A stretch of 13,327 nt of DNA from Minisyncoccota bacterium. Its GTDB lineage: Bacteria; Patescibacteriota; Minisyncoccia; Phycocordibacterales; UBA1006. A model generated the notes under the pieces. That model saw only the letters and a list, made by a program, of their open reading frames with translations. It made no database searches and was not told where the DNA came from. The position numbers and the translations under genes are program-made. The stretch is from positions 1 through 13,327 of the forward strand of contig JAJOLB010000016.1 of the NCBI GenBank assembly GCA_021129535.1. The letters are read 5' to 3'. Positions 6,134 to 13,279 of this stretch are shown piece after piece. How positions within the stretch are numbered: the stretch's first letter is position 1; each line of letters opens with the position of its first letter.

Positions 6134-7480
6134 ATGAATAAAATAAAAGAAACATGGGACAAAACACTTGCAGAAATAGAAATAGACATATCAAAACCTA
6201 ATTACAATACTTGGTTTAAAAAAACTTTTGCCGCAGACAAACAGGGGTCTATCTTTTTTGTGGGTGTTCCAAATGAATTTAATAAAGAATGGTTGCAAAC
6301 ACGTTTTAACGATATGATTTTGAAAAGCATATCAAAACACGACTCATCAATCACAAAAATTGAGTATATTGTTAAAAAAACACAAACAAGCGCAAAAGAA
6401 ATAAAGAGTAAGAAAGATTCTTTTCAAGAAAATTCTCTACCTTTACAAAAAAGCACTGTTAATAAAAACAATAATTTAAATGAAAAATATTCTTTTAATT
6501 CTTTTGTTGTTGGTCCCTTTAATGAGCTTGCATATTCAGCCTCACAAGCCATTATTAAAAAACCAGGGGTTTACAACCCGTTATTTATTTATGGACCAAC
6601 AGGGTTAGGTAAAACACACCTTATACAAGCAACTGGAAACTCTGTTTATAAAAACAATGACACTTTGAATATTTTCTATACAAGTTCTGAAAAATTTTCT
6701 CAGGACTATGTAAACGCATTAACAAACAACAGAATAAATCAATTTAAAAATAGATATAGAAATTATGATGTCTTTATTATGGATGATATTCAGTTTTTTT
6801 CAGGAAAAGAAAAATTACAAGAAGAATTATTTCACCTTTTCAATATACTTTATGATAAAGGTAAACAAATTATTTTTTCATCAGATAAGCACCCTAACTA
6901 CATAATAGGACTAGAAGATAGATTAAGGTCTCGCTTTTCAGCAGGAATGATTGTAGATATAACAAAACCAGACTACGAGTCAAGATCAGCCCTCTTAAAA
7001 ACAAAAACAACAGAAAAAAACATACCTATTAGTGAAGAGGTTGTTGATTATTTAGCAACAAACCTTGAAGGAAACATCCGTGAACTAGAAGGGGTTTTAA
7101 ACGCAATAATAATACAAACCGACTTGAGAAGCAGAAAACTTACTATTGTTGAGGTAAAAAACCTCATTAAAAACAATGTTAAACCTAAAAAACATCTTGC
7201 ACTAGAAGAAATTATAAAAATAATTGCAGGATTTTACAGTACAGATCCAGAACTTATTTACGAAAAAACACGAAAAAAGGAAATTGTTAATATACGCCAA
7301 ATAACAATGTATATGTTAAGGGAATACTTTAATATATCTTATCCAGCAATAGGAAAAGAAGTTGGTGGAAGAGACCACACAACAGTCATACATTCATATG
7401 AAAAAATAAAGAAAAAACTAAAAGATGACCCAAGTCTTGTTCAAGAAATAGAACAACTTTGTTCCATATTAAATGTATAA
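6134..7480 (+). CDS. dnaA: Chromosomal replication initiator DnaA
   Basis: DnaA-ATP binds DnaA boxes at oriC, forms a filament, melts the DNA and recruits the helicase. At 448 residues the length is normal. Domain I (about 1-80) includes ISKPNYNTWF, typical of DnaA. A low-complexity linker (about 85-118) is followed by the AAA+ domain III: Walker A GPTGLGKT (154-161), Walker B VFIMDDIQFF (213-222), sensor 1 FSSDKHP (248-254) and the arginine-finger region RLRSRF (263-268). Domain IV, which reads the DNA, has the signature GGRDHTTVIHS (411-421) with the R, D, H and T residues kept. Binding to standard TTATNCACA boxes is therefore expected, and such boxes flank the gene on both sides. No Shine-Dalgarno precedes the ATG. 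Confidence 0.98.
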   Translation: MNKIKETWDKTLAEIEIDISKPNYNTWFKKTFAADKQGSIFFVGVPNEFNKEWLQTRFNDMILKSISKHDSSITKIEYIVKKTQTSAKEIKSKKDSFQENSLPLQKSTVNKNNNLNEKYSFNSFVVGPFNELAYSASQAIIKKPGVYNPLFIYGPTGLGKTHLIQATGNSVYKNNDTLNIFYTSSEKFSQDYVNALTNNRINQFKNRYRNYDVFIMDDIQFFSGKEKLQEELFHLFNILYDKGKQIIFSSDKHPNYIIGLEDRLRSRFSAGMIVDITKPDYESRSALLKTKTTEKNIPISEEVVDYLATNLEGNIRELEGVLNAIIIQTDLRSRKLTIVEVKNLIKNNVKPKKHLALEEIIKIIAGFYSTDPELIYEKTRKKEIVNIRQITMYMLREYFNISYPAIGKEVGGRDHTTVIHSYEKIKKKLKDDPSLVQEIEQLCSILNV

Positions 7481-7709
7481 ACATGTTAATATCCTGATAA
7501 TATTCTGTTTATATTTTTGTGTATAAGTTTAAATATATAATAGAAATGTGTATAACTAAAAGAAATACATATATTATCACCCGAGATATAAACAGTAAAT
7601 TTAGAGAAAAAACCTATAAACAAAAGGTTAAAAAAGAAATCAACAGAATTAACAACCCTAATAATAATAATAATATAATTAATATATTAATTACTAACTA
7701 TTAAACATT
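7481..7709. other. dnaA-dnaN intergenic region, probable oriC core
   Basis: Two copies of TGTGTATAA (7518-7526 and 7547-7555) are TTATACACA on the minus strand, fitting the DnaA-box consensus TTATNCACA; their starts are 29 bp apart. Further on, CCC (7656-7658) is followed by (TAA)5 (7659-7673) and then almost pure A/T up to dnaN, a plausible unwinding element. TAA triplets also fit the DnaA-trio rule (TAG/TAA read 5' to 3'), but they lie about 100 nt from the nearest clear box. A TATAAT at 7674-7679 could be the dnaN -10. I see no credible gene here. Confidence 0.65.
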
Positions 7710-8810
7710 ATGAAAATAGAATCGACATTAGAAAAAATATCATCTGCTTTACATAGAATTCAAAAAAATTCTATAAAAAACCTCAGTTTACCAATTTTAG
7801 AAAATATACTACTCATAGCTGAAGACAATACCCTAACAATAAGATCAACAAATCTTCATGTGGGAACTGAAATTAAGATATCTGTAAAGGTTGAAGAAAA
7901 AGGTAGTGTTGCTATTAAATTAGATCTTTTTACAAGTATTATAAATTCAATTAAAAATGAACATTCTATTGTTTTAGAGTTAAAAGAAAAAACACTTTAT
8001 ATAAAAACAAATAAATCAGAAATGGAGATTAATATATATCCAAGTGATGATTTTCCAACTCTACCAAAAATAAAAGAAGGTCTTGAATTTATAATACCTA
8101 TTGATAAATTTATAAAAGGGGTTAGCTCTGTTATTTATGCAGCATCTCTTTCAGATATTAAACCAGAAATATCATCTGTATATATTTATAAAAAAGACAA
8201 CGAACTTATTTTTGTTGCAACAGATTCATTTAGACTTGCTGAGAAAAAAATAATAATAAAAGGGGCTGATGATTTCCCTGGTGTTATTATTCCTGTTAAA
8301 AACATACAAGAGTGTATAAAGGTTTTTAATGGAATTGATGATAATGTTGTTTTTGTGGTTGGTAAAAATCAAATATCAATAACAAATGAAAATATCTATT
8401 TTACATCAAGAATAATTGACGGTAATTATCCTGATTATAATCAGATAATACCAAAAGAAGAAAAAACATCTGTTATTGTTTTAAAAAATGAAATTATATC
8501 TTCACTAAGATTAATAAATGTTTTTTCTGATAATTTTAATCAAATTTTATTAAAAACAAATAGTAAAAAAAATATTATAAACATCAGTTCACGTAATGTT
8601 GATGTTGGTGAAAATAATACAGATATTGATGCTGTAATAAGTGGTGAAGATATTGAAATGTATTTAAATCATAAATATATAACAGACTCTTTCTCCTCTC
8701 TTACTGGTGATAGTTTAAATTTTTCTTTTACTGAAAAAAATAAACCATTTATACTTCGATCTGTTGGTGATGCTAGTTTCCTTTATTTGATTATGCCTAT
8801 GAATAGGTAG
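7710..8810 (+). CDS. dnaN: DNA polymerase III subunit beta (sliding clamp)
   Basis: It forms the ring-shaped dimer that holds the replicative polymerase on DNA and docks many clamp-binding proteins. At 366 residues it has the normal length for three clamp folds (about 1-120, 125-245 and 246-366). Recognisable points are the start MKIESTLEKISSALHRIQKN, the segment LPILENILL, the FPTLP segment in domain I, the conserved VATDSFRLAEKK in domain II, FTSRIIDGNYPDYNQIIP and the C-terminal LYLIMPMNR, which corresponds to the usual YLIMPMR ending. It follows dnaA as in most bacteria, separated by the probable origin, and its stop lies 2 nt before ruvC, so the two are probably co-transcribed. Codon use is strongly AT-biased like its neighbours. 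Confidence 0.97.
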   Translation: MKIESTLEKISSALHRIQKNSIKNLSLPILENILLIAEDNTLTIRSTNLHVGTEIKISVKVEEKGSVAIKLDLFTSIINSIKNEHSIVLELKEKTLYIKTNKSEMEINIYPSDDFPTLPKIKEGLEFIIPIDKFIKGVSSVIYAASLSDIKPEISSVYIYKKDNELIFVATDSFRLAEKKIIIKGADDFPGVIIPVKNIQECIKVFNGIDDNVVFVVGKNQISITNENIYFTSRIIDGNYPDYNQIIPKEEKTSVIVLKNEIISSLRLINVFSDNFNQILLKTNSKKNIINISSRNVDVGENNTDIDAVISGEDIEMYLNHKYITDSFSSLTGDSLNFSFTEKNKPFILRSVGDASFLYLIMPMNR

Positions 8811-8812
8811 TT

Positions 8813-9298
8813 ATGCGTATTATTGCTATTGATCCTGGTTATGGGCGTATAGGTATTGCTGTTTTGGAAAAAAAAGAGTCTTTAAAAGAAAAAATTATTT
8901 TTTCAGAATGTCTTACTACTGACATTAAAAAAGATATAAATAATAGAATTTTCGAGGTTGGAAAAAGAGTAGATTTTCTTATTAAAAAACATAAGGTTAA
9001 TTATTTAATTATAGAAGGTTTATTTTTCTCAAAAAATACTAAAACAGCACTATTTGTTGCAGAGGCAAGAGGTGTTATTATTTTTCAAGCAATAAACAAT
9101 AATATACCTGTACATGAATATACCCCGAATCAAATAAAGGTAGCTGTTGCTGGTAATGGCTCTGCAAATAAAAAGGATATTTTCTCTATGTTGCCATATC
9201 TTGTTGAAATTGACGATAGAAAAAGGATAGATGATGAGCTCGACGCTATTGCTATTGGCTTAACTTTTTTTGCATCCTTTAAAAAAAATGAATATTAA
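8813..9298 (+). CDS. ruvC: Crossover junction endodeoxyribonuclease RuvC
   Basis: This Holliday-junction resolvase cuts four-way DNA junctions in homologous recombination, working with RuvAB. The 161-residue RNase H-fold protein has the acidic catalytic residues in place: D7 in IIAIDPGYGRIG, E68 in YLIIEGLFF, and D141/D144 in DDELDAIAIG. The region YTPNQIKVAVAGNGSANKKDI (about 103-123) matches the family's substrate-binding segment. It starts 2 nt after the dnaN stop; an AGG five bases upstream is the only hint of a ribosome binding site, so translational coupling is likely. Its neighbour is unusual, since ruvC is more often beside ruvA/ruvB or yebC. Here yebC is nearby but on the other side of the PBP gene and on the other strand. 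The final codons form one arm of the terminator. Confidence 0.95.
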   Translation: MRIIAIDPGYGRIGIAVLEKKESLKEKIIFSECLTTDIKKDINNRIFEVGKRVDFLIKKHKVNYLIIEGLFFSKNTKTALFVAEARGVIIFQAINNNIPVHEYTPNQIKVAVAGNGSANKKDIFSMLPYLVEIDDRKRIDDELDAIAIGLTFFASFKKNEY

Positions 9299-9311
9299 TA
9301 TTCATTTTTTT
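9282..9311 (+). terminator. Palindromic terminator embedded in the end of ruvC
   Basis: A perfect 30-bp palindrome is centred between 9296 and 9297, with an A-run on the left and a T-run on the right. The ruvC stop codon (9296-9298) is at its centre, so the last five sense codons make most of the left arm. Confidence 0.8.
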
Positions 9312-9334
9312 ATTTATTAAAATTTTTACCTATG

Positions 9335-9340
9335 TATAAT
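9335..9340 (+). promoter_or_regulatory. -10 box deciding the start of the PBP gene
   Basis: TATAAT ends 6 nt before the ATG at 9347, the same spacing as at virB4. The alternative ATG at 9332 lies upstream of this -10, and only 20 nt separates it from the ruvC terminator. This favours 9347 as the true, leaderless start. Confidence 0.45.
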
Positions 9341-9346
9341 AAAAAT

Positions 9347-12300
9347 ATGAAAAAAAATAAATCTTTTGTAAATAAATATGAACGCGCTTATTTAAATAAG
9401 TTGGAAAAAATGAGAAAAAAGCGTTTTATTAGAAATCAAAGACCTAGTTTGGGTAAAATTATTGTTTATAATTTTTATTTCTATAAAAGAAGGTTTAAAA
9501 TGTTTATTAAAGATTTTAAACAAAAAAGGATAGAAAAAACCCTAAAAAAGGATATTAATAAAAATCAAAAACCTTTAAAGGAAAAAGTCTCAGATACCAC
9601 TGTAAATACAAAAAAAATTAAGAGAAAAAAAATAAGAGAAAAAAAAGAACATTTTGTTTTTTCTGCTTTTATAAAAAAAATTATGTCAGATATTAAAAAA
9701 ACTAAAAAAAATAAAAAAACTAAAAAAAGAAAAATTATAAAAAGAGTGAAAAAAAGAGTTCCTCTTAAGAAAAAGGTAACCAAAAAACCAAAAAACAAGA
9801 ATACTAAAAAAAGAAAAATTTGGACTTTTTTGAAGTGGTTAATAAGTGTGGGGGTTATTCTTACTCTTGTTGGTTTTGGATTACTATTTATTTGGTTTAC
9901 TTCTTTGGAAATACCTTCTGTTGAAAATTTTGATAAAAGAAAAATTTCAAATTCTACAAAAATATTTGATAAAACAGGGAAAATACTTCTATATGATATA
10001 CACGAAAACATACAAAGAACCGTTGTTACAAGTGATAAAATATCTAAAAATGCCAAAAACGCCATTATTGCAATAGAAGATCATAATTTCTATAAACACG
10101 ATGGTGTTGTTTGGAAATCAACAATCAGAGCAGTAGTTCAGACTGTTTTATCTAGATTTGGATTTTCTGTAGGTGGTTCAGCTGGTGGCTCAACATTAAC
10201 TCAGCAGGTTGTAAAAAACACTCTTCTTACAAAAGAAAAGACCCTTACACGAAAAATGAAAGAATGGGTTCTAGCATATAAGATTGAAGATAAATTAAGT
10301 AAAGATGAAATACTTACTGTTTATTTAAACGAGGCGCCTTATGGTGGAACCATTTACGGTATCCAAGAAGCTTCACGTGTATTTTTTGGAAAAACAGCAA
10401 AAGATTTATCAATAGCTGAGTCAGCATATCTTGCCTCTATTCCAAATTTACCAACATTTTATTCTCCATATGGTTCGAATAAAGATCTTTTAGATAAGAG
10501 ACAAAAAACAGTTCTTAGAGAGATGAAAAGGTACGGATACATTTCTGATTCTGATTATAGAACAGCCCTTGCTGAGCAGGTTGAATTTTTAAGAAAAGAA
10601 GATAATTATGCAAAAGCTCTTCATTTTGTTCAATATGTTCGCTCTCTTTTAGAGGATAAATACGGTGTTGATGTTGTTGAAAATGGAGGTTTAAGAGTTA
10701 TAACAAGTCTTGATTATAAACTTCAACAAAAAGCAGAAGAAATAATAAAAGAACATGTTGAAGGTGTGGCAGATAAAGACGCCTCAAATGCAGCCTTGGT
10801 CGCTATTGAAACAGAAACAGGAAATATTATTACCATGGTTGGTTCTCGTGATTATTTTGATACTGAAAATTTTGATGGCAATTTTAACGTTGCCTTGTCT
10901 CCAAGGCAACCAGGTTCATCGTTTAAACCTTTTGCATACGCAGCAGCTTTTGAAAAAGGCTATCTTCCGGAATCAGCTATTTTCGACACTCCTACTCAGT
11001 TTAATTCTCGCTGTGAAGCTGATGAAAAATCAAGCAAAGATGGATGTTATTTCCCTGGTAACTGGGATAATAAATTTAAGGGAGCAATTTCATTTAGAGA
11101 GGCTTTGGCACAATCCAGAAATATCCCAGCAATTAAAATTCTTCATCTAACTGGAATTTCAAATGTTATAAAAAAAGCACAAGAAATGGGTATTAGTTCA
11201 TTAACACAAAAACCCAGTTACTATGGGCTTGGTCTTGTTTTGGGTGGAGGAGAGGTTTCTTTACTGGAAATGGTTTCAGCATATACAACATTCCCTAATA
11301 ACGGAAAACATATAGATACAAATGCTATTTTAAGCATCACTGATGTTGAGGGGAATATTTTAGAGGAACATAATGTAAACGAGGTAAAGGTTTTTTCAAA
11401 AAATGCCGCAAGAATGGTTTCAAATGTTCTTTCGGATAATATAGCACGAACACCATTGTATGGATCAAATTCATTAATGTATTTTGGTTCAAAAAATATT
11501 GCAGGTAAAACAGGTACCACAAACGATAAACGTGATGCGTGGATGATTGGATATTCATCTGATGTTGCTGTTGGTGTTTGGACAGGTAATAATGATAATT
11601 CACCAATGAAGGTTGGCTCAAAAATTTCAATGAAACCATGGCGGTTGTTTATGGATGAAATTATAGATGAATATGTCGAGTCTGATTTTAAAAATTATGA
11701 TATTCCAGAAGATTTTGAATCTTTACCTAATATGATAAAAGGAAACTGGGAAGGAAGTGAAACATATAAAATAGATTCAGTTTCAGGTAAACTTGCAACA
11801 GAGTTTACACCAGAACATCTTATTCAGTTGGTAACACGATTTGAACCACACACTATTCTGCACAGTGTAAATAAATCAAATCCACAAAAACCTGGAAATT
11901 CACAATCCGATTCTCAATATTCAAACTGGGAATATTCTGTTAATAATTACTCACAAGAACATTACGCAGGTCAGTTTCAAGTAAATCAATCTATCCCAAC
12001 AGAATATGATGATGTCCATTCTGAGAATGGAATTATTCAAGAAGGGGATTTTGATTTTGATATTGAAAATATTCAAGATGAATATGAGCTTGGTGATATT
12101 ATTGAGATTGAGCTTGATTTTAATAAAATATCCACTCGTGATATAGAAGATGTTTTGTACTATATAAACAATAGCTTTACAGGCTCTGTTGGGAAACGAC
12201 CTTTTGATATTAATTTTAAACCCATTGATATTTTATATCTGAGAGCTGAGAATACGATACGTGTTGTTGCAACCGACGAAGATGGTAAAAAGGTTTCAAG

Positions 12301-12367
12301 GGAAGCCAACTTCTCCATTAATTTACCTGATGACTTCGAGTTAAGGGAGAACGAGGAAATTTTGTAA
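9347..12367 (+). CDS. Bifunctional class A penicillin-binding protein (PBP1A type) with long polylysine tail
   Basis: It polymerises lipid II into glycan strands and cross-links their peptides outside the membrane. Numbering is from the ATG at 9347 (1006 residues; an in-frame ATG at 9332 adds five). Residues 1-157 are a very basic cytoplasmic tail, densest at about 117-157. One membrane helix follows (about 159-187). The GT51 glycosyltransferase domain has EDHNFYKHDG with catalytic E244 and GGSTLTQQ (280-287). The transpeptidase domain has SxxK (S524-K527 in PGSSFKP), SxN (S590-N592) and KTGT (721-724), so both activities look intact. C556 and C567 could form a disulfide. Residues after about 830 are a linker plus an Ig-like beta-rich domain. 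It follows ruvC after a terminator and converges on yebC. Confidence 0.94.
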   Translation: MKKNKSFVNKYERAYLNKLEKMRKKRFIRNQRPSLGKIIVYNFYFYKRRFKMFIKDFKQKRIEKTLKKDINKNQKPLKEKVSDTTVNTKKIKRKKIREKKEHFVFSAFIKKIMSDIKKTKKNKKTKKRKIIKRVKKRVPLKKKVTKKPKNKNTKKRKIWTFLKWLISVGVILTLVGFGLLFIWFTSLEIPSVENFDKRKISNSTKIFDKTGKILLYDIHENIQRTVVTSDKISKNAKNAIIAIEDHNFYKHDGVVWKSTIRAVVQTVLSRFGFSVGGSAGGSTLTQQVVKNTLLTKEKTLTRKMKEWVLAYKIEDKLSKDEILTVYLNEAPYGGTIYGIQEASRVFFGKTAKDLSIAESAYLASIPNLPTFYSPYGSNKDLLDKRQKTVLREMKRYGYISDSDYRTALAEQVEFLRKEDNYAKALHFVQYVRSLLEDKYGVDVVENGGLRVITSLDYKLQQKAEEIIKEHVEGVADKDASNAALVAIETETGNIITMVGSRDYFDTENFDGNFNVALSPRQPGSSFKPFAYAAAFEKGYLPESAIFDTPTQFNSRCEADEKSSKDGCYFPGNWDNKFKGAISFREALAQSRNIPAIKILHLTGISNVIKKAQEMGISSLTQKPSYYGLGLVLGGGEVSLLEMVSAYTTFPNNGKHIDTNAILSITDVEGNILEEHNVNEVKVFSKNAARMVSNVLSDNIARTPLYGSNSLMYFGSKNIAGKTGTTNDKRDAWMIGYSSDVAVGVWTGNNDNSPMKVGSKISMKPWRLFMDEIIDEYVESDFKNYDIPEDFESLPNMIKGNWEGSETYKIDSVSGKLATEFTPEHLIQLVTRFEPHTILHSVNKSNPQKPGNSQSDSQYSNWEYSVNNYSQEHYAGQFQVNQSIPTEYDDVHSENGIIQEGDFDFDIENIQDEYELGDIIEIELDFNKISTRDIEDVLYYINNSFTGSVGKRPFDINFKPIDILYLRAENTIRVVATDEDGKKVSREANFSINLPDDFELRENEEIL

Positions 12368-12404
12368 AATAAAAACACTTATTTAATAAGTGTTTTTATT
12401 TTAC
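12364..12404. terminator. Bidirectional terminator shared by the PBP gene and yebC
   Basis: Perfect 20-nt arms (12364-12383 and 12385-12404) surround a single central T; the real loop is formed by the innermost A/T bases. Both stop codons lie inside the hairpin: the PBP TAA (12365-12367) in the left arm and the yebC TAA (minus strand, 12396-12398) in the right arm. Confidence 0.9.
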
Positions 12405-12914
12405 ATTTATGTAAATATCTTGGACGTCATCATTTTCTTCCAGAGCTTCAATGATAATATCTAATTGTTCTTTATCTGTTTCGGAAATTTCCATGGTTGA
12501 GTTTGGAATCCAATTACGTTCTGTATCTTGGGTAAAATTCCAGGCGACTGAACCTTGTGAACCTAATGACCCACCGTTTTTGCTGAGAGCAGCCTTTATC
12601 TCCTGACTTGTTCTGTTGTTGTTGTTAGTTAATCCAGTAATAATCATTCCAGTTCCAGCAGGACCATAGGCTTCGTACATGACTGCTGTCGTATCACCTA
12701 CCTCGTTGGCCTTTTTAATGGCTCGATCGATAGTGTCTTTTGGAACACTTGCTTTCCGAGCTTTTTCAATAGCTGTTTTTAATCCAGCTGAATTTACATC
12801 TCCTCCGCAAAGTTTCGCCTCAACTTGAATCAGGCGAACAAGTTTTGAAAAAATTTTTGATTTTTTTGCATTATTGTCTGCAATTTTTCCTTGTTTTTTA
12901 TGTGATGATCCCAT
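12396..12914 (-). CDS. yebC: YebC/TACO1-family protein, short form
   Basis: The family was long annotated as a DNA-binding regulator (PmpR) and is now linked to ribosome function, with TACO1 and some bacterial YebC proteins helping translation through proline-rich stretches. Visible family landmarks are KIFSKLVRLIQVEAK (20-34), CGGDVNSAGLKTAIEKARKA (36-55), VPKDTIDRAIKKAN (57-70), the central YEAYGPAGTGMIITGLTNN (80-98), NRTSQEIKAALSKNGGSLGS and GSVAWNF (up to about 127), and the closing EENDDVQDIYINV. At 172 residues it is much shorter than the usual 235-250; the loss lies between about 127 and 145, in the insert domain. The N-terminus MGSSHKKQGK replaces the common MSGHSKW. A strong promoter lies directly upstream. 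Confidence 0.93.
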   Translation of the reverse strand: MGSSHKKQGKIADNNAKKSKIFSKLVRLIQVEAKLCGGDVNSAGLKTAIEKARKASVPKDTIDRAIKKANEVGDTTAVMYEAYGPAGTGMIITGLTNNNNRTSQEIKAALSKNGGSLGSQGSVAWNFTQDTERNWIPNSTMEISETDKEQLDIIIEALEENDDVQDIYINVK

Positions 12915-12922
12915 ATGTAAAT

Positions 12923-12951
12923 ATTATATATTTTTAGAATCTTTTTGTCAT
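12923..12951 (-). promoter_or_regulatory. yebC promoter, probable leaderless start
   Basis: On the minus strand ATGACA (12951-12946, 5 of 6 to consensus) and TATAAT (12928-12923) are separated by exactly 17 bp. The start codon at 12914 lies 8 nt after the -10, leaving at most a few bases of leader. This is the best-formed promoter in the window. Confidence 0.6.
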
Positions 12952-12986
12952 TTTAAATAATAGATTTTGTTTATTTATATTACTAC

Positions 12987-12992
12987 TATAAT
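12987..12992 (+). promoter_or_regulatory. -10 box before the prepilin gene
   Basis: A perfect TATAAT lies 8 nt before the ATG at 13001. The -35 is unclear. It is back to back with the yebC promoter in the 86-bp divergent spacer. Confidence 0.45.
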
Positions 12993-13000
12993 TATTCCAT

Positions 13001-13279
13001 ATGAAATCAAACAAAGGATTTACCTTTATAGAACTCCTTGTGGTGGTAGCTATTATAGATGTACTTGCATCTGTTGTGTTGTCATCACTTATTTCTGCTC
13101 GTGCAAATGCTCGTGACGCACGACGTGAGTCAGATATTAAAACTCCTGAACACGCTTATGAAGTTGCGACAAGAGAAGTAAACAAAACTTCTACCCCATA
13201 CAATAGCTCATTAAATCCCAATGAAGGTAGGCTCTCATATGCATATTATTCTACTAGCACTCGTGGTTGTGGAGGGTAA
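13001..13279 (+). CDS. Type IV pilin/pseudopilin precursor, short and possibly truncated
   Basis: The N-terminus is a classic type III signal: a short basic leader MKSNKG, cleavage expected between G6 and F7, glutamate E11 at mature position +5, and a hydrophobic helix to about residue 31. Prepilin peptidase would cut and methylate it, and the helix would pack into a type IV pilus or pseudopilus. ARANARDARRESDIK (33-47) is the usual continuation in Patescibacteria. After that the sequence departs from the common pattern (K-Q-I-Q.AL..Y), an Asp (D20) sits inside the hydrophobic helix where Gly is usual, and the protein stops at 92 residues with a single cysteine (C90), where family members usually have 120-180. 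The same frame stays open after the TAA to the window end, so an inactivating stop is possible. Confidence 0.8.
   Translation: MKSNKGFTFIELLVVVAIIDVLASVVLSSLISARANARDARRESDIKTPEHAYEVATREVNKTSTPYNSSLNPNEGRLSYAYYSTSTRGCGG

Noticed and set aside
7519..7704. A 61-codon plus-strand frame between dnaA and dnaN
   Set aside because: It is low-complexity (runs of Asn, Ile, Lys), starts inside a DnaA box and spans the AT-rich origin stretch. It shows no family features; an open frame here is expected by chance.
9565..10065. A 166-codon minus-strand frame rich in Phe and Leu that looks like a membrane protein
   Set aside because: It is the antisense of the polylysine tail of the PBP gene; AAA codons read backward as TTT, giving false hydrophobic helices.
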